A stretch of DNA of 64,000 nucleotides, from the NCBI GenBank assembly GCA_040386335.1, contig JAZKFT010000030.1, positions 1 to 64,000 on the forward strand, read 5' to 3'. This DNA is from JAZKFT01 sp040386335 (GTDB lineage: Bacteria; Bacteroidota; Bacteroidia; Chitinophagales; Chitinophagaceae). The number at the start of each line of letters is the position of its first letter. The stretch's first letter is position 1. Below are positions 17,201 to 25,717 of the stretch, piece by piece. The notes beneath the pieces were generated by a model. It did not search any database, was not told the origin of the DNA, and was given only the letters and a program-made list of their open reading frames with translations. Both the position numbers and the translations under genes were made by a program.

Positions 17201-18409
17201 AAAATGGGTAAAATTATGCGTGTTGCGGTCGTACATATCGAGCCCGCCCCCATCGGTACCGATCCAGATATTGCCATTTTTATCTTCACAAAATGCTTTT
17301 ACATCATTGTAACTGAGGCTATTGATAAATGCCTCCTGCCGGTACAGCGAAAACTTGCCTGTATTGGGCGAGTAAATATTGACGCCTCCGCGATGGGTAC
17401 CCACCCACATATTGTCCTGGTTATCCTGGTAAAGGGCCGAAACCGTTCGCTGCGATAGGCTGAATGCATTATCTGGCTCGTTCTGGTAATGGAAAAAGCC
17501 ACCGGTTGCTGGGTTGAAAAGATCGAGCCCCCCATTGATGGCACCGATCCATATATCCCGGTTCTTATCAACTAAAATAGTTCTAACCTGGTTGCTGGCC
17601 AGTGAATTTGGGTCTTGTTGATGATGTTGGTAGTACTTAAAAACGGTGTCCTTGTAATTAAACACAACCAGGCCATTATCTTCTGTCCCCAGCCATAGGT
17701 TGCCCATCGGGTCTTCTTTAATGATGCGGATGTTCTGCTGGCCGCTTCCGTTTTCGCCCGAAAACAGTTTAAAACTCCGGGCCTCCCGGTTAAAAAGGTT
17801 CAGGCCATTGTCCGTCGCCACCCAGAGGTTAGAGCGGCTGTCTTCCATCAAATAATTCACCCGGTCGCTGCTCAGCGTTTTTGCCTTGCCTTCTCCATGC
17901 CTGAAATGGGCAAATGCATTTTTGGCTGGTAAAAAAAGATTGATACCACCACCCTGGGTTCCTACCCAAAGGTCGCCTTTGGCATCCTGCAAAACCGAGG
18001 TGACAAAATTATTACTCAGGCTTCCGGCGTTTTCGCGGCTTTGCTTGTAACGGGTGAATGTATTAGTAGCAGTATTAAACCGGTTGAGGCCGTTAATGGT
18101 GCCAATCCATAGGGCATGGTTACGGTCTTCGTAAATGCAGCGGATAAAATTGTCGCTGATGCTGTTGCTGTCTTTGGCATCGTAGCGGTAAACGGTCACC
18201 TGGTTGCCATCGTACCGGTTCAGCCCATCCCGGGTGCCAAACCAGATAAAGCCCCGGCTATCCTGGTAAATGGTTTCGATGGTGCTGTTGGAAAGACCCT
18301 GCTCGATAGAAATGCGTTTGAACTTGAGCTTTGGTTGCTGGGCAAACCCAATTGTATGCCAGCAAAGCATTCCCAAAATCAAAAGCCGGTAACTGTTTCT
18401 CAATTTCAT
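14276..18409 (-). CDS. Hybrid two-component system sensor/regulator (HTCS) of the galactan locus
   Basis: A 1377-aa one-protein signalling system. In order: signal peptide (1-23); 14 Reg_prop blades of the form LWxGTxxGLNxF (about 30-660, enough for two seven-bladed propellers); Y_Y_Y domain (about 700-790); membrane helix (about 800-822); HisKA with ISHEFRTP (His847); HATPase; receiver with ISDVMMPGMDG (Asp1176); and a C-terminal AraC-type HTH (about 1275-1377). HTCS proteins bind oligosaccharide in the periplasm and activate the neighbouring PUL. It is divergent from susC, so it is the likely activator of 18781-32760, with a galacto-oligosaccharide as the likely signal. Confidence 0.95.
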   Translation of the reverse strand: MKLRNSYRLLILGMLCWHTIGFAQQPKLKFKRISIEQGLSNSTIETIYQDSRGFIWFGTRDGLNRYDGNQVTVYRYDAKDSNSISDNFIRCIYEDRNHALWIGTINGLNRFNTATNTFTRYKQSRENAGSLSNNFVTSVLQDAKGDLWVGTQGGGINLFLPAKNAFAHFRHGEGKAKTLSSDRVNYLMEDSRSNLWVATDNGLNLFNREARSFKLFSGENGSGQQNIRIIKEDPMGNLWLGTEDNGLVVFNYKDTVFKYYQHHQQDPNSLASNQVRTILVDKNRDIWIGAINGGLDLFNPATGGFFHYQNEPDNAFSLSQRTVSALYQDNQDNMWVGTHRGGVNIYSPNTGKFSLYRQEAFINSLSYNDVKAFCEDKNGNIWIGTDGGGLDMYDRNTHNFTHFKYSAFDANSLSSNEVLVVTEDSEGNLWIATWGGGVSVYNRGTGKFTRYLHSPSNPNAISSNYVQKVFEDSKKNLWVATYYGGLNRFDKKTKTFSRVGGDMANRIQGNNIVSISEDRQGNLWLGTDDGGLNCYNAATGKCTHYFNTAEKMPDLRVIFFDSKNRLWIGQNGLYLFDSAKNQFNLFTDVASLNTAFIKGIAEDDQGNFWISTSGGLTRFNPQSFSFKKYNPADGLQGLEFEANAYLKTRDGQMFFGGVNGFNAFYPENIKTNSFIPPVYITDFNLFNKKVQPGAEDGLLENDISLSNEINLSYQQSTFSFGFAALNYTALENNQYAYKLEPWDKDWNDAGSDRKASYTNVAPGHYTFRVKASNNDGIWNEKGAAIKVTIRPPFWNTWWFRTLAAIIIISGLVWFYRFKRRLERQKLEEEKKDEIHQVQLQFFTNISHEFRTPLSLILGPLEQLQKEDPQSGFTHYYQVMYRNANRLMNLINELMDFRKAESGVLKLHVMPGNLQLFLQEISEEFSELALQRKIQFSVAVSEAINDPWFDRQVLEKIVINLLSNAFKYSGDKATIVVEVLDTMEHFKPNFANELVLKNGYQAKKTIYLRVADTGIGISKESIVHLFERYYKITETHLGSGIGLAFVKSLATLHKGDIYVYSEREKGTEIIIAIPVHKEDYTKEEKWVKSHPEGGARLESIHAKYEHLDTTATEDVETEIPETETVGRPHVLIVDDNKELRTFLKESLQHQYQIIEAADGFEGIAMAKEHYPDIIISDVMMPGMDGIEFCKRIKEDIETSHIPFVMLTAKDALESRIEGTASGADFYFSKPLSMELLNLTLRNTLQQKQKLKDHYFTDQHADAKDLVHSTKDKAFLDELITIIEAQLTNPDMDVDYICTRIGMSKTSLYQKIKKLTGQSIGEFIRTVRFKKAVQIMTHEDVSLSEVMYSVGIQTQSYFTKAFKKEFGKTPSQFLKDLAK

Positions 18410-18469
18410 AAAGCAGGGTTAGAAAGGGCATACATTTTATGGTACGCAAGACAATGTCGTACAACATGT

Positions 18470-18580
18470 GGTCAATAAGTCATTGGGTCAATAGGTCATT
18501 GGGTCAATAAGTCAATTGGCACCATCCTGATATTACCACATAACACAATGACTTACTGACCCAATGACCCAGTGACTACT
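18470..18580. repeat. Inverted GTCATTGGGTCAATAAG word repeats between HTCS and susC
   Basis: 18470-18519 is a tandem of GTCAATAAGTCATTGG words; 18544-18580 carries the same words inverted (AATGACTTACTGACCC). The blocks can pair over roughly 25 bp with few mismatches, forming a large hairpin in the divergent regulatory region. Confidence 0.7.
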
Positions 18581-18666
18581 CAACCATTTTACCTTTATAG
18601 TATTGTGCCCCACAAGCAGCCACAAAATAACCCAAACCATAAGGCATGGCCCATTTTGAGGGTAAA

Positions 18667-18697
18667 ATTGTTCAATAGCACCAAAACTATGAACAAT
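18667..18697. promoter_or_regulatory. Candidate operator: inverted repeat upstream of susC
   Basis: ATTGTTCAATAG (18667-18678) and CTATGAACAAT (18687-18697) form an inverted repeat with an 8-nt centre and one extra base. It lies about 30-60 bp upstream of the predicted -7 box of susC, where an activator such as the AraC domain of the HTCS would bind. Assignment to the HTCS is inference. Confidence 0.4.
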
Positions 18698-18725
18698 GGG
18701 ATAAGTGGCAAATCGGCCACCAGTC

Positions 18726-18733
18726 TACATTTG
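18726..18733 (+). promoter_or_regulatory. Putative -7 element of the susC promoter
   Basis: TACATTTG matches the Bacteroidota TAnnTTTG consensus, about 48 bp before the susC ATG. No good TTTG -33 element is present 19 nt upstream, which would suit a promoter that needs an activator. Confidence 0.5.
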
Positions 18734-18780
18734 GAGTAGTAAGCAAAGCGATTGCCTTATTTAACCCCAAAACTGCTCAT

Positions 18781-21762
18781 ATGAAAAAACGACTGCGTTA
18801 TTACCTTCTCTATGCCATTGCGCTACTACTCTGCAACGGCAGTTTCGCCCAGGAAAGAAAGATCACCGGTAAAGTTACAGATGCCCAAAACCAGCCCCTG
18901 GCTGGTGTAACTGTTAAGGTAAAAGGTAAAACAGCCTCTACCACAACCGACGCCACCGGGGCATATACCATTACTGCCGCACCAACAGATGTATTGGTTT
19001 TTACTTCCGTGGGTTTTGAGGCCAGGGAAGCCAGGGCCAGCGACGGAACCCTTGCCATTAAACTGACCAATAGCCTCAACAACCTCGATGAGGTGGTGGT
19101 GGTTGGTTACGGCACCACCCGTAAAAAAGACATGACGGGTGCTATCACTACAGTTACTTCCAAAGATTTTCAAAAGGGAGTTATCACGACACCCGAACAA
19201 TTGATTGCCGGTAAGGTGGCCGGGGTTTCTATCATTAGTAATGGAGGACGGCCTGGCAGTGGCAGTGCCATTCTTATCCGTGGCGGTGCCAGTCTAAGTG
19301 CTACCAACAATCCCCTGATTGTGATCGACGGTGTGCCCGTGGATAATGGAACCATCAGCGGCGGTAGTAATCCGCTGGCCTTTGTAAATCCCAACGACAT
19401 TGAATCTTTCACCGTGCTTAAAGATGCCTCCTCGGCTGCTATCTATGGTACCCGGGCCAGCAACGGTGTTATTATTATTACCACCAAAAAAGGGCAGGGC
19501 GGCAAACTAAAAGTTGGCTTTAGCAGCGTCAATTCAGTATCAAAGCTTATAAAGACCGTAGCAACCCTTAATGGCGACCAGATTCGAAGCATCGTGAACG
19601 CCAAAGGTACAGCTGCCCAAAAAGCGCAGTTGGGCACGGCCAATACCGATTGGCAAAATGAAATCTATCAAACCGCCTTCGCCACCGACAATAATATCAG
19701 CCTTTCCGGAGGGTTAAAAAAATTGCCCTATCGCCTGTCTTTCGGTTTTGCAAACCAGCAGGGCATTTTGCGTACAGATAAAGTACAAAGGGTTTCTGTA
19801 GGGCTTTCATTAAACCCTACTTTTTTTACCAACCACCTGAAAGTGGATATTAACCTGAAAGGTAGCATGCAGAATAATCGCTTTGCAGATGGTGGCGCCA
19901 TTGGTACAGCGGTGAATTTTGATCCTACCCAACCAGTATATGCTTCTACGAAGGCCGAACGTTTTGGTGGTTATTACGAATGGCTTGATGCTGGTACGGC
20001 TACCGGCCTTTTAAATCTTGCTCCCAGGAACCCGCTCGGTCAATTGCTCCAACGTCGTGACGAATCAACACCGCAACGCAGTTTTGGAAACGTCCAGCTC
20101 GATTATAAATTCCATTTTTTACCCGAATTGCGGGCCAATCTGAATGTAGGCTACGATGTAAGCGAAGGCGAAGGAACGGTGTACGTAAGCGACAGTGCTG
20201 CATCCGCCTACCTGGCCGGAGGTTTGGGTGGCAGCAATAACTACTATAAGCAAACAAAAAACAACACCTTGCTGGAGTTCTACCTGGCTTATGCAAAAGA
20301 TATCAAAGCCATCAAAAGCAGGTTCGACATCCTGGCTGGCTACGCATATAATAACTTTCTGACCACCACTTATAACTACGCCAGTTATTATGCAAGGGGC
20401 ACCAAAGTGCCTGGCACCGATCCTCCATTCCCATTCAATAAGCCAGAGAATACCCTTATTTCATTCTTTGGCAGGGCCAATTTATCTATCAATGACAAGT
20501 ATTTGATTACAGCCACCATGCGCAGGGACGGATCTTCAAGATTCGCACCGGTTAACCGCTGGGGCTCATTTCCTTCTGTAGCAGTTGCCTGGAATCTGAG
20601 GAATGAAAAATTCCTGTCACGTAGCAAGGCTTTATCCGCCCTGAAATTAAGGGTGAGTTATGGCATTACCGGTCAGCAGGATGGTATTGGCAACTACGAC
20701 TACCTGAGTTACTATGCCTTAAGCACTGAGGTAGCGCAATATCAATTTGGCAATACTTACTACCAGGGTTTCAGGCCGGGTGGCTTTTATGCTAACAGGA
20801 AATGGGAGGAAACTGCCACCAGTAACCTGGCACTCGATTTTGGATTTGCCGGCAACCGCATAACCGGTAGCGTAGATTTTTACTATAAAAAAACAACAGA
20901 CCTCTTAAACAATGTGGCGCAACCTGCCGGCAGTAATTTTAGTGCATTTATTGTAGCCAATGTGGGCGATATGGAAAACAAGGGTGTAGAGTTTTCCATC
21001 AATGCCCAGGCTTTCAAAAAAAGAGATTTTACACTTGATCTCAACTACAATATCACCTACAACGAAAACAAGATTACCAACTTAACCGTGGTGCCTAAAG
21101 ATCCCAATTATCCCGGCGTACCAACCGGTGGCATCTCCGGCGGTATTGGTGGCGGTTCTGCACAAATACATGCAGTCGGTTACAGCCGCAATACGTTTAA
21201 CCTCTACAGGCAGATTTATGATGAGGTTACCGGCAAACCAATGGAAGGTTTTTTTAATGATGTAAACCGCGATGGCATTTTAAACCAAAGCGACCTCGTA
21301 AAAAATAAGAGTGCCATGCCTAAAGTATTTATGGGCTTTAGCAGCAATGCCACATACAAAAGATGGAGTGCCGGTTTTGTTACGCGGGCTTCCATCGGAA
21401 ACTATGTGTACAACAACACCATCAGCCAGGCCGGAACACAAAATCAGATACTGGGTAACTCGGTGATAACGAATGGTTCGCCGGAGTATTTAAAAACAGG
21501 TTTTGTCGGCAACAGCCTCCAGTTGCTAAGCGATTATTTTATTACAAATGCCTCCTTCCTCCGCATGGACAACCTGAATATTGGTTACGATCTGGGCCGG
21601 GTGTATCACGATAAAGTCGGGCTTCGTCTCAACGCATCCGTACAGAATGTATTCGTGATCACAAAGTATAAAGGCCTCGATCCCGAGATCAGCAGCGGTG
21701 TCGATAATAACCTTTATCCAAGGCCACGGGTATTTGCTTTAGGCGTAAACCTGGATTTCTAA
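18781..21762 (+). CDS. SusC-family TonB-dependent outer-membrane transporter
   Basis: A 993-aa protein. Signal peptide (1-23, ending GSFAQ); CarboxypepD_reg-like domain (about 26-100, RKITGKVTDAQNQPLAGVTV); plug domain beginning VVVGYGTTRKKDMTGAITTV, with the TonB-linked SusC signature ...VLKDASSAAIYGTRASNGVIIITTKKG; and a 22-strand barrel to the C-terminal aromatic residue (ALGVNLDF). With the SusD 22 bp downstream it imports oligosaccharides across the outer membrane using TonB energy. First gene of the PUL operon, divergent from the HTCS. Predicted cargo, from the enzymes downstream: beta-1,4-galacto-oligosaccharides. Confidence 0.95.
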   Translation: MKKRLRYYLLYAIALLLCNGSFAQERKITGKVTDAQNQPLAGVTVKVKGKTASTTTDATGAYTITAAPTDVLVFTSVGFEAREARASDGTLAIKLTNSLNNLDEVVVVGYGTTRKKDMTGAITTVTSKDFQKGVITTPEQLIAGKVAGVSIISNGGRPGSGSAILIRGGASLSATNNPLIVIDGVPVDNGTISGGSNPLAFVNPNDIESFTVLKDASSAAIYGTRASNGVIIITTKKGQGGKLKVGFSSVNSVSKLIKTVATLNGDQIRSIVNAKGTAAQKAQLGTANTDWQNEIYQTAFATDNNISLSGGLKKLPYRLSFGFANQQGILRTDKVQRVSVGLSLNPTFFTNHLKVDINLKGSMQNNRFADGGAIGTAVNFDPTQPVYASTKAERFGGYYEWLDAGTATGLLNLAPRNPLGQLLQRRDESTPQRSFGNVQLDYKFHFLPELRANLNVGYDVSEGEGTVYVSDSAASAYLAGGLGGSNNYYKQTKNNTLLEFYLAYAKDIKAIKSRFDILAGYAYNNFLTTTYNYASYYARGTKVPGTDPPFPFNKPENTLISFFGRANLSINDKYLITATMRRDGSSRFAPVNRWGSFPSVAVAWNLRNEKFLSRSKALSALKLRVSYGITGQQDGIGNYDYLSYYALSTEVAQYQFGNTYYQGFRPGGFYANRKWEETATSNLALDFGFAGNRITGSVDFYYKKTTDLLNNVAQPAGSNFSAFIVANVGDMENKGVEFSINAQAFKKRDFTLDLNYNITYNENKITNLTVVPKDPNYPGVPTGGISGGIGGGSAQIHAVGYSRNTFNLYRQIYDEVTGKPMEGFFNDVNRDGILNQSDLVKNKSAMPKVFMGFSSNATYKRWSAGFVTRASIGNYVYNNTISQAGTQNQILGNSVITNGSPEYLKTGFVGNSLQLLSDYFITNASFLRMDNLNIGYDLGRVYHDKVGLRLNASVQNVFVITKYKGLDPEISSGVDNNLYPRPRVFALGVNLDF

Positions 21763-21784
21763 ACCACCTTATAACTTCAAGTAT

Positions 21785-23398
21785 ATGAAAAAAAATATTG
21801 TATTCACTTCTATCATAGCGGGTTTGCTGGTCATCAGCATCAGCTCCTGCACCAAGAAGCTGGATCTGCTACCTACGAATGATATAACTGCCGAAACCGT
21901 TTATAGTACGGCGAAAGGCTATAAACAGGCGCTGGCAAAGGTTTACAGTGCTTTTGCGCTTACGGGTAACAACGTTACCGGGAGCCCCGATATACCACCG
22001 CAAATTATTTCTGATGAAGGCAACAGCGATTTTCTAAGATTGTATTTTAACCTGCAGGAGCTCACCACAGATGAAGCCGCCTGGACCTGGCAAAATGATG
22101 CTGGTGTTCGTGGATTAAAAGAAATGAGCTGGTCTGCCATTAACCCGATCGTCAATGGTGTTTATTACCGCTCTTTTTTCCAGATTACTTTATGCAACGA
22201 TTTTATTCGCCAGGCTGCCGATGATCAATTGGCAACACGGGGTATTACAGGCGCAAGTGCCGACAGCATCCGGAAATACAAAGCAGAGGCAAGATTCTTA
22301 AGGGCTTACCAGTATTGGGTTTTAATGGACTTGTATGGCAATCCTCCATTTGTAACAGAAGCCGATGGTATCGGCACCAGCATACCCAAACAGACGACCA
22401 GGGCGGAATTATTTGCCTACATAGAAAAAGAATTAAAAGCATTGGAAACGGAATTGGTGGCGCCAAAACAAAATGAATTTGCGCGGGCCGACCAGGCTGC
22501 TGCCTGGGCATTGTTAGCACGCCTTTACCTGAATGCGGAGGTATACATTGGTGCGCCAAAATATTCTGAGGCTATTACTTATTGCAACAAACTGATTCCA
22601 CTATTCACACTGCATTCGAACTACAGGGAGCTGATGCTGGCAGACAATCATCTAATCACCAATGAATTTATCTTTGTAATCGCCTACGATGGTGCCTTTA
22701 CACAAAATTGGGGTGGCACTACTTATTTAACGCATGGCCCGGCAGCCGTACCTGGCTCCATCTCCGGTACCAGTGGCAACTGGGGCGGTTTGAGGCATCC
22801 GCACACCTTTACCGATTTGTTTACTGACCCATCTGGCAATACTGATAAAAGAGCACAGTTTTACACAACAGGCCAGTCCAAAACAATGACCAACCTGTAT
22901 ACCGGAACCGATGGCTACTCATCTACAAAATACAGGAACAAAACCCGTAGCGGCGGTCCGGCACCCCATGCCGATATGGCGGGCAACTGGGTAGATATCG
23001 ACTTCCCGTTGTTTCGGTTAGCTGAGATATATTTTATTTATGCTGAATCTGTATTAAAAGGCGGAACCGGTGGGGATGCTGCAACAGCCCTAACCTACAT
23101 GAACCGGATACGCGGCCGTGCTTATGCCAACGATCCTGCAAGCACTACCGGTAATATCACGGCTGCACAATTGACCCTGCAGTATATCCTGGACGAACGT
23201 GCACGGGAATTGTATTACGAAGCACATAGAAGAACCGATTTGATCCGTCATGGAAAATTTACTACAAATGCTTATTTGTGGGCCTGGAAGGGTGGCGTTT
23301 TAGGAGGTACATCTGTAGACAGTAAGTATAATTTATTTCCATTGCCCAATACAGATTTGGCCAGTAATCCCAACCTGAAACAAAATGCAGGGTATTAA
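21785..23398 (+). CDS. SusD/RagB-family surface glycan-binding lipoprotein
   Basis: A 537-aa lipoprotein (SISSC lipobox, Cys22). The N-terminal CTKKLDLLPTNDITAETVYSTAKGYKQALAKVYSAFA, the TPR-like middle (YKAEARFLRAYQYWVLMDLYGNPPFVTEADG) and the C-terminal ILDERARELYYEAHRRTDLIRHGKF ... YNLFPLPNTDLASNPNLKQNAGY are classic SusD features. It caps the SusC barrel and captures glycan at the cell surface. It lies 22 bp after susC and 22 bp before the SusE-like gene. Confidence 0.95.
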   Translation: MKKNIVFTSIIAGLLVISISSCTKKLDLLPTNDITAETVYSTAKGYKQALAKVYSAFALTGNNVTGSPDIPPQIISDEGNSDFLRLYFNLQELTTDEAAWTWQNDAGVRGLKEMSWSAINPIVNGVYYRSFFQITLCNDFIRQAADDQLATRGITGASADSIRKYKAEARFLRAYQYWVLMDLYGNPPFVTEADGIGTSIPKQTTRAELFAYIEKELKALETELVAPKQNEFARADQAAAWALLARLYLNAEVYIGAPKYSEAITYCNKLIPLFTLHSNYRELMLADNHLITNEFIFVIAYDGAFTQNWGGTTYLTHGPAAVPGSISGTSGNWGGLRHPHTFTDLFTDPSGNTDKRAQFYTTGQSKTMTNLYTGTDGYSSTKYRNKTRSGGPAPHADMAGNWVDIDFPLFRLAEIYFIYAESVLKGGTGGDAATALTYMNRIRGRAYANDPASTTGNITAAQLTLQYILDERARELYYEAHRRTDLIRHGKFTTNAYLWAWKGGVLGGTSVDSKYNLFPLPNTDLASNPNLKQNAGY

Positions 23399-23420
23399 TT
23401 AAGTTTTTAAAAATTGTTAT

Positions 23421-24260
23421 ATGAAAACAAACATAAAATTTTGGGCCTTGATCTGCGTCTTTGCTGTTGCTTTGATTTCCTGCAAACGGCAAATAGAGGA
23501 TGTGTATTACCAGGGCGGCACTAACCCTGTACTAACAGCAAGTACTGCAACCGTTGTGCTGGAACCAGCACTGGTGGCCAATCTCGCCATTAAATTCAGC
23601 TGGACAAACCCCGAGTATAAAATTACAAGCGGCGCCAATTCGCATGATGTAAATTATGTGCTGGAAATAGATACAGCTGGGGCCAATTTTGGCAGCAGTA
23701 AAAAGAAAGTTGTCAGTATTGCAAAAGAGTTATCGCTTACCTACACCGTTGCCCAATTAAATGCGATTCTTGGAAATGAAATGGTATTGCAACTGGTGCC
23801 CCGCCGCCCCTACAATATGGAAGCAAGGGTTACGGCAAGCATGGCAGGCGGCCAGGCGATACTCGTATCTAATGTATATAAATTTACCGCGAGTCCTTTT
23901 CCGCCACCTCCAAAAGTGCCGGTTCCAACAGCGGGTACGCTTTGGATCACAGGTGATGCAGTGGCCTCCAACTGGGCTAATCCACTGGGGGCATATGCTA
24001 CATCGCACCGGTTTACACAGTTGCCCTCGCTTACAGATTACCAGTTGATTATTGATATGAAAGCAACGGGAGGTTATAAGCTGATTCAAACAGCCGGTAA
24101 TTGGGGCGACTCGTACCACATGAATGCCGGCGGCACCGGTTTAGCGGGCACTTTTGATATTGGCGATGTGAACCCCTCCTTTCCATCCCCCGGGGTGGCG
24201 GGGTCTTACAAACTCACTTTTAATTTTCAGCTGGGAACCTATACCGTGGTGAGGCAATAA
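23421..24260 (+). CDS. SusE/SusF-like outer-membrane lipoprotein
   Basis: A 279-aa lipoprotein (LISC lipobox, Cys21). The N-terminal SusE domain (about 35-150) has the FSWTNPEYKI ... YVLEIDTAGANFGSSKK pattern. After a proline-rich hinge (FPPPPKVPVPTAG), a SusF-type starch-binding-like C-terminal module (GTLWITGDAVASNW ... GSYKLTFNFQLGTYTVVRQ) closes the protein. The expected role is surface glycan binding beside SusCD. It shares its N-terminal domain type with the next gene, which carries a GH53 instead of the C-terminal binding module. Confidence 0.85.
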   Translation: MKTNIKFWALICVFAVALISCKRQIEDVYYQGGTNPVLTASTATVVLEPALVANLAIKFSWTNPEYKITSGANSHDVNYVLEIDTAGANFGSSKKKVVSIAKELSLTYTVAQLNAILGNEMVLQLVPRRPYNMEARVTASMAGGQAILVSNVYKFTASPFPPPPKVPVPTAGTLWITGDAVASNWANPLGAYATSHRFTQLPSLTDYQLIIDMKATGGYKLIQTAGNWGDSYHMNAGGTGLAGTFDIGDVNPSFPSPGVAGSYKLTFNFQLGTYTVVRQ

Positions 24261-24283
24261 CATAACATCCTAAAAATAGTAAC

Positions 24284-25669
24284 ATGAAAAAAATAAAAAT
24301 ATTATGGCTGTTTGGTTTGCTGGCCGTGCTTTTGCTTACTGCCTGCGACAAAAAAGATATTGTGGCAGATAATCCTTACGGTACACTTGTGGTGGTGTCC
24401 AGTTCCACGCCAAATTTTGCACCCTCGGCGGCTGACTTTACAACCGGTTCCATCACATTTAGCTGGAGCTCTCCAAAATATTCCAACGACTCGCTTACCA
24501 GCAAGTACATTATTGAGATAGATTCTACGGGTAGAAATTTTACAAAGGGGATCACAAGAACACTCATTGGAAAACAATCCCTGGCATTCACTACCAAAGA
24601 GTTTAATTCTATACTGCAGGCCTTTGGAATGCCTTTCGGCACGGCCAATGATATTGACGTTCGTGTAACGTCATCCTATGGCAATAATAATGAGCAATAC
24701 AAGTCGGGTATCTTAAAAATAAAAGTGACACCCTACAACCCTGTCAATTTTGCCAAAGGGGCAGACATCAGCTGGGTCACTCAAATGGAAGCATCTATGC
24801 GGAAATTTTATAATGCTGCCGGAACAGAAATGGAGTGTTTTGCGCTGATGAAATCCTTGGGTTTTAACAGCATCAGGTTACGTGTTTGGGTAAACCCAGC
24901 TGCTCCCGGCTGGTGTAATACAGCAGACATGGTTGCCAAAGCAGTACGTGCAAAGAATTTAGGGTTAAGGGTGATGATCGATTTTCATTATAGCGACAGT
25001 TGGGCCGATCCCGGAAAACAAACAAAACCTGCAGCCTGGGTGGGACAAACTGTAACCCAGCTTAAATCAAGTATATCTACGCATACGACTTCTGTTTTAA
25101 CTGCATTAAGCACTGCCGGTGTTACACCAGAATGGGTACAGGTAGGCAACGAAACCAACAACGGCATGCTTTGGCCCGATGGCCAGGCCAGTACCAATAT
25201 GGCCAACTACGCACAGTTTGTGCTTGCAGGACATGATGCGGTAAAAGCCGTTTTTCCAACAGCAAAAGTGATCGCACATGTAAGCAACGGTTTCGATGGT
25301 GGCTTGTTTCAATGGAATATCGGCGGCCTGATCGCCAATGGTGCAAAGTTTGATATCATCGGCATGAGCCTGTATCCATCGGCTGGCAACTACGCCAACT
25401 ACAACAACCAGATACTTGCCAACATGAATGATATGGTGGCCCGTTTTGGTAAAGAAGTAATGGTGGTAGAAACTGGTTTTGCAGCCAATAATCCAACTGT
25501 AGCCAAAGCGTTTCTAACAGATTTAATAGCCAAGGTGAAAATTGTCAACGATAACAAAGGCCTCGGTGTGATGTATTGGGAGCCGGAAGCTTACAATTGG
25601 CAGGGTTATGGCCTGGGTGCTTTTGATAATACCGGCAAACCTACCGCTGCTTTGGATGCATTTCAATAA
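24284..25669 (+). CDS. SusE-domain/GH53 fusion: surface endo-beta-1,4-galactanase lipoprotein
   Basis: A 461-aa lipoprotein (LLTAC, Cys21). Residues about 30-150 are a SusE domain like that of the preceding gene (FSWSSPKYSND ... YIIEIDSTGRNFTKG). From about 156 a GH53 barrel starts (GADISWVTQMEAS), with LRVMIDFHYSDSWADPGKQTKPAAW, acid/base WVQVGNETNNGMLWP (Glu290) and nucleophile EVMVVETGFA (Glu396). GH53 enzymes cut beta-1,4-galactan of pectin and type I arabinogalactan. The lipid anchor plus SusE domain suggests an enzyme that docks on, or partly replaces, a SusE glycan-binding protein at the SusCD complex. It starts 23 bp after susE. Confidence 0.92.
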   Translation: MKKIKILWLFGLLAVLLLTACDKKDIVADNPYGTLVVVSSSTPNFAPSAADFTTGSITFSWSSPKYSNDSLTSKYIIEIDSTGRNFTKGITRTLIGKQSLAFTTKEFNSILQAFGMPFGTANDIDVRVTSSYGNNNEQYKSGILKIKVTPYNPVNFAKGADISWVTQMEASMRKFYNAAGTEMECFALMKSLGFNSIRLRVWVNPAAPGWCNTADMVAKAVRAKNLGLRVMIDFHYSDSWADPGKQTKPAAWVGQTVTQLKSSISTHTTSVLTALSTAGVTPEWVQVGNETNNGMLWPDGQASTNMANYAQFVLAGHDAVKAVFPTAKVIAHVSNGFDGGLFQWNIGGLIANGAKFDIIGMSLYPSAGNYANYNNQILANMNDMVARFGKEVMVVETGFAANNPTVAKAFLTDLIAKVKIVNDNKGLGVMYWEPEAYNWQGYGLGAFDNTGKPTAALDAFQ

Positions 25670-25717
25670 TTTTAATGCCTTAGAAAATTGTATCAGCCTC
25701 TCTAAAAATTTTGATGA

